A stretch of DNA of 42,088 bases from NCBI GenBank assembly GCA_017525225.1, contig JAFXTB010000053.1, positions 1-42,088 of the forward strand, in the 5' to 3' direction. The notes below the pieces were generated by a model. It saw only the letters and a list, made by a program, of their open reading frames with translations. It did not search any database and was not told the origin of the DNA. Positions 22,691-32,970 of the stretch are shown piece by piece. Each line of letters starts with the position of its first letter. The stretch's first letter is position 1. The translations under genes and the position numbers were made by a program. The stretch comes from Kiritimatiellia bacterium (GTDB lineage Bacteria > Verrucomicrobiota > Kiritimatiellia > RFP12 > UBA1067).

Positions 22691-25600
22691 ATGAAAACGA
22701 AGATGATATTAACGGCGATTGTCGTCGGTGTGCTGGCGCTATCTTCCCAGGCAGACGAGACGTCGAAACTCGTCAAGACACGCCTTAAGAGTTCGGCTGC
22801 GGTCCAGCTGGGCGTCTGGCACGCCGATCTGAACAAATGCAAGAGCTATGCCGAGAAGAACGGGGTGCCGTTGATCGCGGTATGGTCCAACGGCGAAAGC
22901 TGTGGACACTGCGTGATGTTCGAGCAGGCATGCAACCAGTCCTCGTTCAAGACCTGGATGAAGAACAGCGGTTGCGTGTTCCACTTCGTCTATTCCGGGG
23001 ACAAGGGCAATACAAGTACGTACAACTTCTGCTACAAAAGCCAGGCTCTTTATCCTTTCATACGCGTTTACTGGAAGAAGGGCGGCAAGCAGATGCTTAA
23101 CGTGTATAAGCATGGTGACCAGCTGGATGGATCCACCGGCGGTTCCAAGGGCGCCAGCAAGCTAGTGGCCAATCTAAAGAGCATACTCAAGAACTACAAG
23201 TATTCGCCAACGCCAGCTACGCCAAAATATACTGGCGGCGAGTTCGGCGTGTCCGACGAGCCGGGGGCCAGGCTCGAGGCCGAGGCCGGCGTGACGACCG
23301 AGGTGACGCTCCCCTTGACGCGCACGAACGTGACGGCGCAGGCGTCGGTGAGCACGAACACGGTCATGGCGACGTACCCCGACGGCACCGTCGTCACGAA
23401 CACCGTCATCTGGGATGCGGGCGAGTCCGCCCAGACTCTGACATACGACACGTCGTCCCTGAAGGCCGACGAGCAGATCACCCTCACGATGCTCAATGCC
23501 GCCGGGGAGGAGCTCGGCACGAGCCACATAACCGCAGTGGCTCCAGTTGAGAATTCGCCCAAGAACCCGCTGTGGATCGGCGAGCGTGACAAGGATTCGC
23601 TCGAGTGGGGCGAATGGACGATGGATCTAGACGTTGCCACCAACAAGGTGAACGCCTTCAATGCGACGCATTCGACCCCGTCGCAGACGGCGGCAGGCGG
23701 CCGGGCCTTCCTCAATGGCGGTGCGTCGAAGGCGTATACGCTGCTTCTCATCGGCGGTTCGCTCTGGTGCCCCGACTGCTATGCGGCCGACGAGTTCCTC
23801 TTCGATACGGACGCATTCCGCGAATGGGCCACCAACACGCACAAGGTTGCGTGCGTCGCGATAGACGAGCCGCGTGTAGGCGGTTCGAGCCCGACGTACG
23901 ACCGTCCGACGCTTCTTACGCGCAAGTCCTACGAAACGAAGAACTACGGCGTCGTCAGCGGCGCGGGCTACCTCTCGAGAAAGATGATAGCCGACGATGA
24001 GGCGGCGGAGGTTTTTGCGCGAAACCTCAATTTCGCAACCAATGACACGCAGCACGGAGGCTTCTGCCTTCCGGACAACATGTCGGGGACGGGCAACACC
24101 GGCAAGTGGAAGACGGGAATCCCCTGCATCATCCTCCTGCGCGCCGACGGTTCCGTGGCGGGGCGTCTCTTCCAGTTCTCGAACTCCACCGCGGGGATCA
24201 CTGCCGCCGACGCGCCGGCTCTTGTGAAGCGCCTCGACGAACTGCTCGAGCAGGATGCCGACGCCGACGAGGAGAAGAACGACAACCGCTATACGACGGA
24301 GGCGACCATCTCCGACCGGCAGACCATCGCAGGCAAGACGCTCTCCTTCACCGACACGGCCGACGTCTATCGCTTCGGCCAGGGGATGTACGGCAAGCGC
24401 ATCTCGCTTTCTCTGAGCGGCACGTCCGACGCCTCCCTGATCCTCAAGGTGACGAAGGTCTCGGGGAAGTCCGAGATCGTCGCCGCTGTGGCCACGAACA
24501 AGCTTTCGGAGGGGATATCCGTCGGCATCGATGTCTCGATGGATGAAAAGATCTCGTGGTTCGCTTCCATAAGCTATCCAACCGATGCAAACGCCTATCC
24601 GGTCGAAGACCAGTTCGCGCTGAAGTCGGCAGCGTCCACGCTCTGCGCATACACGCTGAAGTCTGACTTCGTCGTGATCCCTGCGGAGGTGGTAGACACG
24701 AACTCCGTCCCTGACGAGACCGGTGCCATGTCGGTGGCGTTAGTCTCCAACGAGACGTACCGCATTAGCGGCTTGGACCCCACCGCCCCCGAGAACGACG
24801 AGTGGCTCGTGCAGGAGGACGGATCAGACATCTTCAAGGCGATCAAGACAGGCGACGCACCGCTCTTGTTCATGTCGGAATCCACCAGGGTACAGCTGTG
24901 GCATCCAGGCAAGGTGGGCTTCGTCACGCCAAGTGGCTTCACCAGCGAATCCCTGAGCCTGTTCCGGATCCGTCTGCGCCGGTCCGGCGGCGTGTCTGGC
25001 ACGGCATCCGCAACGGTGTTCTACACCAATGCGGTCGATTCCACCAAGCTGGACATATCGACGCTGATCGTGGAGCCCGCGACGAACTTCACGCAGACGT
25101 TCACCTGGGAGGAGGGCGACGACAGCGAGAAGGAGCTTGAGGTCGTGATATTCGACAACGCATTCGCAGACGGCGACCAGTCCGTGTACTTCGCCGCGGA
25201 CTTCGCCGGCGACGCCGCGCCGGGCCTCGACACGTTCAAGCTCACGCTTCGCGACAACGACGCCCGCAAGCCCGGGAAACTCGCGATCACAGCCTCGGAG
25301 CCGTCGTTCTCCAGCCCCATGACGGTGTTCGCGCGCGCCGGCGAGGAGATGTACGTGCGCCTGGAACGCCTGGACGGGGCGGACGGCGACATTGCAGGCA
25401 CGCTTGCTGCCACAGCCGGCGTTCTCGAAGAGACGCGCTTCTTCTGGCCGTCGCGCCATGCGTATGTCCAGGAGGCCAAGCTCACGCTTCCTTCGTCTGG
25501 CAAGAAGCTGACGGTCACCCTCACGCCCGACAAGGGTACCGCGGTGGATGCCGACAGGCGCAAGCTCACGGTGAATCTGCTTGACCCGGACGTGCCGGGT

Positions 25601-27247
25601 TTTGAAACGAATTCCATCTTCATCGCCGCGACGCGCTACGTGCCGATTGACGAGATCCGTATACCTCTTGATGGCAAGGCGTCCGACGCGGCCACTGTGA
25701 AGAAGCACTCCGGAACGCTTGCAAGCGGCCTTTCCTGGCGGCAAGAGGGTAAGGAGCTCGTGATCTCCGGCGTGCCCACGAAGGCTGGAAGCACGACGGC
25801 CGCGTTCCGGGTCCATAACGGCGCAGTGGCCGGCCTCACGGTGGCGGTGACGGTGATCGTGTTCGATCCGACCGTCTCCATCATCGAAGGCGTCGAGCCG
25901 GTGAACACTACTGTCAAGACTTCTCGGACGTTCTCGGATGTGTCGGTCTTCGCGACCAACGTCAACTGCCTCGCCGGCGTGCTCACGCTGACAATTCCGC
26001 CGACAGGGCGTCTGAGCGCCAAATACCGCACGACCGCCGGCACGGTGTCGCTCGCGTGCAAGAGCTGGTCCAAGATCGAGGAGATCGGTGACGATGCCCC
26101 CATCGGCACCCTCTTCGCCAAGCTTGAGGGCGTATCGGGGACGAACACCTATGCGCTTGTGGTTCGGGCACTGCCGGACGGCGTGGTGGAGGTGGACGTG
26201 GAAGACCCGCTCTTCCCGGGCGAAGTCTGCTGCGACATCCCGCAGAACGTCTGGAGCAAGGGCAATCCCGCCGCAGACTTCAAGGGGTACTACACGGTGA
26301 GCCTTTCGCGCGACAAGTCCGTGCCCGTGGTGGGCGACCTTCTGGCGACCGGCGATGCGTACGTGACGCTCAAGATGAATACCGCCGACGCGATCAATTC
26401 CGGCAAGTTCACCTATGCGGGCGTCCTGCCCACGGGCAAGTCGTTCTCCGGCTCGGTGGTCATAACGTCCAAAGACTGGAATCCGGCCGAAGGGTTCAAG
26501 TTCTGGGAGCGCGCACTGCTGCCGATCGTGGTTTCGTCTTCGACCGACATCCTCTCCGGGGCGCTTGAGCTGAAGAACGTCGCCCATACGACCGAACGTC
26601 GCAAGGTGTACCGCGCGGATGAGAATGCCATCGTCTGGCGGCATGTCGAGAACGGAACCGTTGTCGCGAGCGCCATCGAGCTCGATGCCGTCGGCGGACT
26701 ATATGTCAGCACCGAGAACTTCGCGCAGTGCTGCACGGCGGTCCTTGGCAAGGCGACCCTCTCGTTCTTTGCGTGTGAAGGGTTGAACGAGTTGAGGGAG
26801 GACTTCTTCGACAACGGCGTGGACGATGACGGGGTAGAGCTTTCGGCGGGTCGAATGAATACGGACGGCTCCTCCAAGATCGGAACGGTGAATGTCGTCT
26901 ATACGGCCGCCAACAAGAAGAAGAAGACGGCCGCAAAGAACGCCATCACGTCGGGGACAAAGGCACTTTCCCTTTCGTTCGCATTGTCCACGGGAATCGT
27001 AACCGGTACATTCAAGCTGCCGTTCGAGGAGGAGACCAAGACCATGAGCTTCTCCGGCGTGGTGATGCCCGGATGGGGGGATAGCGGAGATGACTGTGGC
27101 GATTGCGGTGCCATCAAGGTCGACAAGTCGCGTCCTTTCATAAGCGGAACGGCGTGGTTCAACGACGAGTTCGAGAATGAGGTCCACAAGAAGGTGAAGG
27201 TACGCCGCAGCTGTCCGTTCTCCGTGGGCGTGATCTCGGGCAAGTAA
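22691..27247 (+). CDS. giant secreted protein with two thioredoxin-like domains and beta-rich repeats
   Basis: A 1518-residue protein with signal peptide (cleavage near A21). Domain 1 (about 40-165) is thioredoxin-like, with CGHC at 71-74, the same active-site quartet as eukaryotic PDI, a cis-Pro at 122 in YPFIRVYW, and three further Cys. Domain 2 (about 345-530) is a second thioredoxin-like domain with WCPDC (Cys360, Cys363). Then follow Calx-beta-like modules (FYTNAVDSTKLDISTL; DGDIAGTLAATAG), an Ig/He_PIG-like segment (GLSWRQEGKELVISGVPTKAG), and a C-terminal module with GYYTVSL near 1198 and STGIVTGTF near 1431 shared with the next gene. AAGGAGAGAG precedes the ATG. No LPxTG, PEP-CTERM or type IX-like tail is visible. 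Role: surface or secreted protein with built-in disulfide chemistry (inference). Confidence 0.8.
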   Translation: MKTKMILTAIVVGVLALSSQADETSKLVKTRLKSSAAVQLGVWHADLNKCKSYAEKNGVPLIAVWSNGESCGHCVMFEQACNQSSFKTWMKNSGCVFHFVYSGDKGNTSTYNFCYKSQALYPFIRVYWKKGGKQMLNVYKHGDQLDGSTGGSKGASKLVANLKSILKNYKYSPTPATPKYTGGEFGVSDEPGARLEAEAGVTTEVTLPLTRTNVTAQASVSTNTVMATYPDGTVVTNTVIWDAGESAQTLTYDTSSLKADEQITLTMLNAAGEELGTSHITAVAPVENSPKNPLWIGERDKDSLEWGEWTMDLDVATNKVNAFNATHSTPSQTAAGGRAFLNGGASKAYTLLLIGGSLWCPDCYAADEFLFDTDAFREWATNTHKVACVAIDEPRVGGSSPTYDRPTLLTRKSYETKNYGVVSGAGYLSRKMIADDEAAEVFARNLNFATNDTQHGGFCLPDNMSGTGNTGKWKTGIPCIILLRADGSVAGRLFQFSNSTAGITAADAPALVKRLDELLEQDADADEEKNDNRYTTEATISDRQTIAGKTLSFTDTADVYRFGQGMYGKRISLSLSGTSDASLILKVTKVSGKSEIVAAVATNKLSEGISVGIDVSMDEKISWFASISYPTDANAYPVEDQFALKSAASTLCAYTLKSDFVVIPAEVVDTNSVPDETGAMSVALVSNETYRISGLDPTAPENDEWLVQEDGSDIFKAIKTGDAPLLFMSESTRVQLWHPGKVGFVTPSGFTSESLSLFRIRLRRSGGVSGTASATVFYTNAVDSTKLDISTLIVEPATNFTQTFTWEEGDDSEKELEVVIFDNAFADGDQSVYFAADFAGDAAPGLDTFKLTLRDNDARKPGKLAITASEPSFSSPMTVFARAGEEMYVRLERLDGADGDIAGTLAATAGVLEETRFFWPSRHAYVQEAKLTLPSSGKKLTVTLTPDKGTAVDADRRKLTVNLLDPDVPGFETNSIFIAATRYVPIDEIRIPLDGKASDAATVKKHSGTLASGLSWRQEGKELVISGVPTKAGSTTAAFRVHNGAVAGLTVAVTVIVFDPTVSIIEGVEPVNTTVKTSRTFSDVSVFATNVNCLAGVLTLTIPPTGRLSAKYRTTAGTVSLACKSWSKIEEIGDDAPIGTLFAKLEGVSGTNTYALVVRALPDGVVEVDVEDPLFPGEVCCDIPQNVWSKGNPAADFKGYYTVSLSRDKSVPVVGDLLATGDAYVTLKMNTADAINSGKFTYAGVLPTGKSFSGSVVITSKDWNPAEGFKFWERALLPIVVSSSTDILSGALELKNVAHTTERRKVYRADENAIVWRHVENGTVVASAIELDAVGGLYVSTENFAQCCTAVLGKATLSFFACEGLNELREDFFDNGVDDDGVELSAGRMNTDGSSKIGTVNVVYTAANKKKKTAAKNAITSGTKALSLSFALSTGIVTGTFKLPFEEETKTMSFSGVVMPGWGDSGDDCGDCGAIKVDKSRPFISGTAWFNDEFENEVHKKVKVRRSCPFSVGVISGK

Positions 27248-27285
27248 GAGTAAGGCTGTTTACAATGAAAAAGAGAGGTTTGGAC

Positions 27286-30200
27286 ATGAAGAGCAAGATG
27301 ATCGTGTTTGCTGTGTTTGCGTTCACGGCTGTGGCGGTGTTCGGTGCCCGCAAGACCGGCGACAGCATAAATAACGCAAAGTCGCTCATGTCTTCGCAGA
27401 TGGCTACACTCGTCGGTGAATGGGATACAGACGAGAAAGAGACCACTGACGATGGCGTGTGCTACTTCAAGAAGACCTTGAACCGCGGGAAGGCATATAC
27501 GATCTGGATCACCGGCGGCAACGCGGAGTACATCGATCTTGACGTGTACACCGATCCCAACTACTACGAGGACCGCGAGGACGAGCCGTCAGCTGGATTC
27601 GACCTGGTCGAGTTCGATGGAGGCAAAACGAAGATCGCATACCTCTATTCCGAGGATTGGGACAGCGAGGATCCGGCATCGGGCCGTTTCATAGTGGAGC
27701 TTACCGGTGACGTCGGTGCCTCCACGACCCTTCATTTCCAGAGCGGCATCGTGTCGTTCACCCGCACTGGCACGGAGGAGAGCCCCAAATCAGTGTCGAT
27801 GGCGAACTCATGGAAGACCCTCACAGCGAACGCCATAGAGGGCGGCTACTACATTAGATCGGCATTGAAGGCCGGGCGCAAGTACAGCGTGTACACGACG
27901 AGGGGGACGGTGGCCTCCCCGCTGGGAATCGAAATCGATCCAGACGACGGCGGCATATCGGTGCTGGCGGATCCGAGCCGCACCGACGGGAAGAACGAGG
28001 GGTGGGTGGTGGTCCCGCCCGTGAGTGCCACGTACACGTTCCTTGTTATGACCTCCGACGAGACGCAGAAGTTCACGTTCCACTACAAGTCGCTTTCCCC
28101 CCGCAAGATATCCGCGCATCCCTCGATTCCGCTCCTTGAGGAGAATGGCTATGAGGCCAGCTTCATCCCCGGGCGTATCTCGGACAACAACACATACTAC
28201 GACGAGATCGTGGACGAGCACCTCTGCAGGATACATCTTGCCGCCGGAGAACGCTGGGTGTTCGAGACGACGGGCGCCAAGACGAACCTGGTTATGGTGG
28301 CGTACGATTCGACCGGAAAGGTGCTTGGGAGGAACGAGGCGAGCGGCGTCGGCACCTCCAGGGACACGCGTCTGGTGGTGACACCGGCGTCAGCGGGGCT
28401 GGTGTATGTGGGCGTCTACAACCCCGAGCTTCTGGTCAACGATGAACCCGTCGGGGACCCCATCACGCTCTCGGCGCGCCGCGCCGAGAACCTGCCGCCA
28501 GCGGATGGCTGGGATCCGCTTGACGACGTGATCGCCGGTGCATCCATGATGGTACCCTGGCCCGGCACGACGAACGAGATGGGGGTGATTGAGACGACGA
28601 TCACGAACAGCTACGCCGATGCGGTCGCGCTGGGGGCCGTACACGGTTCCCACCGCCTTGGTGCGAACGACCATGAGGATGTCTTTGCCATCAACTGCGT
28701 GGCGAACCAGCGCTATTACCTGCGCGCGGTGTACAAGGATGAAACGACGGCTCTCGGCCTGGCCGCTAAAGTGTTCACGATGTCGGGGGCGAAGGAGGTG
28801 AAAGTAGCCTCGACGGAGGACATCACGTACGAGGATCTCTCGTTCAAGGCGGGAACGAGCGGAGTTTACTACATCCGCACGTGGGTCAACGAGGGCAAGG
28901 GGCTGGAATATCCCGACTATTTGATGTACGCCATGGTCGATGTCGGAACGAACGACGTGGGGCTTATCAGGGTGGACGTGGCGGGCGCGCAGGGGACTTG
29001 GACGTACAACAAAGGCAGCTACCCGTCCGGCGCGACCATCGTTACTGCACCTGCTGATGACATGACGGTTTCGTTCGCCGCCGTTAGCGGCTTCGTTGCG
29101 CCTGCGAGCCAGTCTGTCTCCGTCCCCGCCTGGAATCCAGGCGGCGTGCCGGTCTTGGTCACGGCTAAATACATCGACATATACGACACCGTCCGCACTA
29201 ACAAGACCACCAAGACCGTGAAGGGGAAGAAGCAGACGATCACCACGGTCTACCCTGCCGACGATACTCCGCAGGGGGCGATCTCCATCGTTCCCGCAGT
29301 CGCGGCGGCCACGGCGAGGCGCACGCTCTGGCAAGGCGATGCCGCAGACCATTTCGTCTTTTCGGCCGCGGCCGGGGTCTATTACTCGTTCGCGCTGGAT
29401 GGCGACGACAACGCCAGGCTCGTAGTCTCCAATGCCGTCGATGGCGTGCTGGCCGACGTCGTGTCGGCCGATGGCCGTGAGATGGAGAAGCGCCTTCTCC
29501 CTGCCGGCACCACCTATGTGATCGTCGTTCCCGACGACCCGGCCGCGGAGGGGGGTGCGTACACGCTCACCTACAGCAAGGCCGCTACGGGGTTGGTGAA
29601 GTTCACGGCCGACAAGTTCAACGTGAAGGAGGGTACCGAATATGCATCGTTGACGGTCGTACGTACGGGGACGGAGGGTGCGGTGCGCGTCAAGTACGCG
29701 ACGCAGGCCGGCACGGCGCTTCCAGGCACGAATTACTACCCCGTGACCGATGGCGTCATTTCGTGGGCTGCAGGCGACAAGGCGAAAAAGACGATCAAGA
29801 TACGCATGGTGCCCGATCTCGTGGGCAAATGGGCGGCGTCCAATCTGACGTTCTCGGTCGTTCTCTACCCCGTTGACGAGTACGATCTTGCCGCCAACGA
29901 GTATCTTGCGCGCACGAACGCCCAGAACACGGCGACGGTCGTTCGCGTCGAGGCCACCGCGAAGAAGCCGGGGACCATCCAGCTCGCCTCGTATGGCGAT
30001 GGTTCCATCGATGACGATCCGGTCGCGAACGTCAAGAGTCCTGTTGTGACGGGCCGTGCGGGTGACGACAAATTCACGCTCACCTTCGCGCGTTCCGGCG
30101 GATCGGACGGCAGGGTGTCCGTGAAGGTGTCCACCGCTACCGCCAAGGGTGACACGGCCAAGGCCGGCGTGGACCACGTCGCCAAGACGGAAACGCTCGT

Positions 30201-32970
30201 CTGGGAGGACGGTGATGCCGAACCGAAGCAGTTCGAGATCGAGTTGAACGAATCCACCGGCTATGCGGCGTCGAAGAAGTTCACGCTCAACATGACGGCC
30301 GTGAAGGCGGCGACGACGCCTACGCTTGCGGCAAAGAAGGCATCCGTTATCGTTCGTAGCGAAGTCGTGGACCAGACCGCCGCCGAGGTCGCGAGTTCCG
30401 TCGCCGCGTCCTCCGGTGCCAAGCTCGCGACGAAGGGGACGTGGTTCACCGACGTCGAGAGCGGCGCCCTGCGCAGTGCCCCGCAGAATGGTACGTTGAC
30501 ATACACCCTCACCGGCCCCGGCTTCTTCCTCTGCGAGCCTTCGCTCGTGGCGGATGCGGGCGAAGCGGAGGACAGTTCCGCCGATTTCACCTGCCAGTTC
30601 AACAAGGAGGCGCCCATCGACTGCGCCGACACGAACTTCAACGGCAGGATCGCGCGTGTCATTCCGTCAGGCAAGACCACGGTCACGTTCAAGCTCTCGA
30701 ACGTCAAAGGCGGCGCCTATGCCATGTTCGATCCGCAGGACGACGGCAGCCCCTGCCTCTGGGTGCCGTTCTCAAAGGTCGCGCCGATGGATCCCATGAA
30801 CAAGGCGGTGGTGACGAATGTCACGATGTTCGCCTGGAGCGTCCCTGAAGAGCTTGTGGACCAGGACGGCATCTACTGCCGTGTGCGTTTCGGCACGTCA
30901 TCCAAGCCTTCCGAGGTTGTCTCCAACGACTACTTCACGGCCGGTTCGGTCGCGTTCGCGGGCGCGCTGGAGGCTGGAAAGATATACTACTGGGCGCTCG
31001 ACTACGCATACACTTCCGAGACGAATCTCACGGCGGAGCAGATCGCGGCACTCGACTACAAGTCCGGCGCCAACACCTGGAGCTTCTCCATGCTCACGCC
31101 GGGGGCTCCAATCACCAGAGTCATCGACGGTGACGATGCGACTGGCAGCAGTATCGCGGATATCTTGTCCGCCGGAGACACAGTGACGCTGTTGCAGGGG
31201 GTCAAGCCGGACATGATGCTCGGCGGCGTGGGAGATGGCGAGGCCGGCCTTAGCGCGGATGGCGTCCGCCTTGTGGGCGGAGTGCTTCCGAAGGGGCTGT
31301 CCCTCTCGAACGGCGCACTGAAGGGGGTGCCCACCACCCCTGGCACGTATACCGCGCTTCTGCAGGGCTTTCATGACGAAGTCACAGAGACGACCAAGAA
31401 GGTGAACGGAAAGAAGAAGACCGTGACGTCCCATGTCTACACGTATGGCACCACATTGCCCGTGACGTTCGAGGTGGTTCCCGCCGGCACGTCGATCGGC
31501 TCCTTCCGCGGAACCCTTGTGGAGGACGGCGACACGTTCGCGTTCGATGCGCGCCACCTGGGCAATCTCACGCTTTCCGTCACGTCCGCCGGAAAGTTCA
31601 CGGCCAAGGTTGCCATCGGGGGTATCACCCACACGTTCACCGGTACCGGATACGACGAGATGCTTTCCTATGACGAGACGGCGGAGGGCGTGACGCGCCA
31701 GCTCGTCGTCACGCTTTCGAACTATACGAAGATCAACAAGAAGAACTACAAGGAGAAGAACGTTCTCACGCTGTACATGGGCGATGGACCGTCCACCAAC
31801 ACAATAGCGCTTGCGGAGGCCGTGGGCAGGGCGGAGCTCGTCATGCAGGTACCGAACGCGAAGAAGACCGCAGTCACGCCAGATATCCTCTACACCGCTA
31901 CCATATACCGCAACAACGGCGGCAGTGCGGTGGGCAATGCCGCGATGGCCGACTTCGCCGGCTACTACACGGCCGCGCTCGCGCCGGAGGGCGTCTCCGC
32001 GGCGGACGGAGTGCCCGTGGGCAACGGCTATCTGCTCATGACGGTCGCGGCGGCCAACACAGTCAAGATTACCGGAGTCCTGGCCAACGGGACTTCCGTA
32101 TCCTGTTCTTCGATCGGACAGCTTGTCGGCGACGATCTGGACGATCCGCGCGGATGCGTCCTGAAGGTTCCCGTGTATGTCGGTGGTTCGGCGTACGCCC
32201 TCGGCGGAGTGGTCGAGATAGCGACCCCGACGAATTCGGTCGGCGAGGCGACCCTGCCGGTTGTCCTTCCCGCTGCCAAGCTGCTGTGGGTGAAGAATGC
32301 GGCGGCGGTCACATCGCGCGGCGGAACGGGCTTCGCGATCTCGCAGGCGCCCACGGGCGGCTGGTACGACAAGGTGGTCAATCTCCAGGCGTACTACCTG
32401 AACCGCGAATTCGCGGTGCAGGCCGCAGAGACCGGCGATGACCTTCCAACCGCGGCGTGCGCGAGCGGATACGAGTTTAGGACGGAGTCCACGCCGCAGG
32501 AACTTGCGATGAAGTTCACAGGCAACGCGATGACAGTGGCATCCCGTAAACTCGTCAAGCACCCGACCCTCGGCCTCTACGACTTCGTGGGGGATGTGAC
32601 GACGACCAGCGTGAATCCATGGAGCGTGGTATTGAAGTTCACGCGGGCTACAGGCGTCGTGACTGGCACGTTTAGCGCATGGGAGTGGAAGTACAGGACG
32701 GTCGATGGCTACATGTATCCGATCGCGCAGAAGGAGATCAAGAAGCTCGCGCACAAGGGCGTCATGCTCTTCTCGCGCGACGACTCTTCGGACTCGCCTC
32801 TTGACGCCAACGTGCTTTCGGCCGGGTTCTTCCTGATGCCGGCAACCACCAGCACCAAGGCCAAGGTGGTGAACGCGACATGGAAGGCATCGCTGCCGTT
32901 CAATATCGTCGTCACCGATGAATCGGAGCGTTCGTGGGACGAGAAAGATATGTCTTCAGAAACTGAATGA
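27286..32970 (+). CDS. giant secreted multi-domain surface protein (Calx-beta, Ig-like)
   Basis: An 1894-residue protein with signal peptide (MIVFAVFAFTAVAVFG). The N-terminal 700 residues hold pre-peptidase-C-like beta domains (for example RLGANDHEDVFAINC and DAADHFVFSAAAGVYYSFAL type segments). Two Calx-beta modules lie near 771-850 (FNVKEGTEYASLTVVRTG) and 921-992 (DDKFTLTFARSGGSDG). A He_PIG/Ig-like segment lies near 1330-1360 (LPKGLSLSNGALKGVPTTPG). The C-terminal modules repeat motifs of its neighbours: GSFRGTLVEDG, AGYYTAAL and ATGVVTGTF. Two Lys-rich linkers (VKGKKQTITT and VNGKKKTVTS) recur. ATG 27286 is preferred because GAGAGG lies seven bases before it; ATG 27265 adds seven residues. 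Probable adhesin or structural surface protein; no enzyme motif is seen. Confidence 0.8.
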   Translation: MKSKMIVFAVFAFTAVAVFGARKTGDSINNAKSLMSSQMATLVGEWDTDEKETTDDGVCYFKKTLNRGKAYTIWITGGNAEYIDLDVYTDPNYYEDREDEPSAGFDLVEFDGGKTKIAYLYSEDWDSEDPASGRFIVELTGDVGASTTLHFQSGIVSFTRTGTEESPKSVSMANSWKTLTANAIEGGYYIRSALKAGRKYSVYTTRGTVASPLGIEIDPDDGGISVLADPSRTDGKNEGWVVVPPVSATYTFLVMTSDETQKFTFHYKSLSPRKISAHPSIPLLEENGYEASFIPGRISDNNTYYDEIVDEHLCRIHLAAGERWVFETTGAKTNLVMVAYDSTGKVLGRNEASGVGTSRDTRLVVTPASAGLVYVGVYNPELLVNDEPVGDPITLSARRAENLPPADGWDPLDDVIAGASMMVPWPGTTNEMGVIETTITNSYADAVALGAVHGSHRLGANDHEDVFAINCVANQRYYLRAVYKDETTALGLAAKVFTMSGAKEVKVASTEDITYEDLSFKAGTSGVYYIRTWVNEGKGLEYPDYLMYAMVDVGTNDVGLIRVDVAGAQGTWTYNKGSYPSGATIVTAPADDMTVSFAAVSGFVAPASQSVSVPAWNPGGVPVLVTAKYIDIYDTVRTNKTTKTVKGKKQTITTVYPADDTPQGAISIVPAVAAATARRTLWQGDAADHFVFSAAAGVYYSFALDGDDNARLVVSNAVDGVLADVVSADGREMEKRLLPAGTTYVIVVPDDPAAEGGAYTLTYSKAATGLVKFTADKFNVKEGTEYASLTVVRTGTEGAVRVKYATQAGTALPGTNYYPVTDGVISWAAGDKAKKTIKIRMVPDLVGKWAASNLTFSVVLYPVDEYDLAANEYLARTNAQNTATVVRVEATAKKPGTIQLASYGDGSIDDDPVANVKSPVVTGRAGDDKFTLTFARSGGSDGRVSVKVSTATAKGDTAKAGVDHVAKTETLVWEDGDAEPKQFEIELNESTGYAASKKFTLNMTAVKAATTPTLAAKKASVIVRSEVVDQTAAEVASSVAASSGAKLATKGTWFTDVESGALRSAPQNGTLTYTLTGPGFFLCEPSLVADAGEAEDSSADFTCQFNKEAPIDCADTNFNGRIARVIPSGKTTVTFKLSNVKGGAYAMFDPQDDGSPCLWVPFSKVAPMDPMNKAVVTNVTMFAWSVPEELVDQDGIYCRVRFGTSSKPSEVVSNDYFTAGSVAFAGALEAGKIYYWALDYAYTSETNLTAEQIAALDYKSGANTWSFSMLTPGAPITRVIDGDDATGSSIADILSAGDTVTLLQGVKPDMMLGGVGDGEAGLSADGVRLVGGVLPKGLSLSNGALKGVPTTPGTYTALLQGFHDEVTETTKKVNGKKKTVTSHVYTYGTTLPVTFEVVPAGTSIGSFRGTLVEDGDTFAFDARHLGNLTLSVTSAGKFTAKVAIGGITHTFTGTGYDEMLSYDETAEGVTRQLVVTLSNYTKINKKNYKEKNVLTLYMGDGPSTNTIALAEAVGRAELVMQVPNAKKTAVTPDILYTATIYRNNGGSAVGNAAMADFAGYYTAALAPEGVSAADGVPVGNGYLLMTVAAANTVKITGVLANGTSVSCSSIGQLVGDDLDDPRGCVLKVPVYVGGSAYALGGVVEIATPTNSVGEATLPVVLPAAKLLWVKNAAAVTSRGGTGFAISQAPTGGWYDKVVNLQAYYLNREFAVQAAETGDDLPTAACASGYEFRTESTPQELAMKFTGNAMTVASRKLVKHPTLGLYDFVGDVTTTSVNPWSVVLKFTRATGVVTGTFSAWEWKYRTVDGYMYPIAQKEIKKLAHKGVMLFSRDDSSDSPLDANVLSAGFFLMPATTSTKAKVVNATWKASLPFNIVVTDESERSWDEKDMSSETE

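Noticed and set aside
24824-26644. Long minus-strand open frame opposite the giant thioredoxin protein (and similar ones at 28390-30177 and 30898-32754)
   Set aside because: The plus-strand proteins have signal peptides, domains and SDs; the antisense products are Arg/His-rich shadows caused by high GC at third positions.
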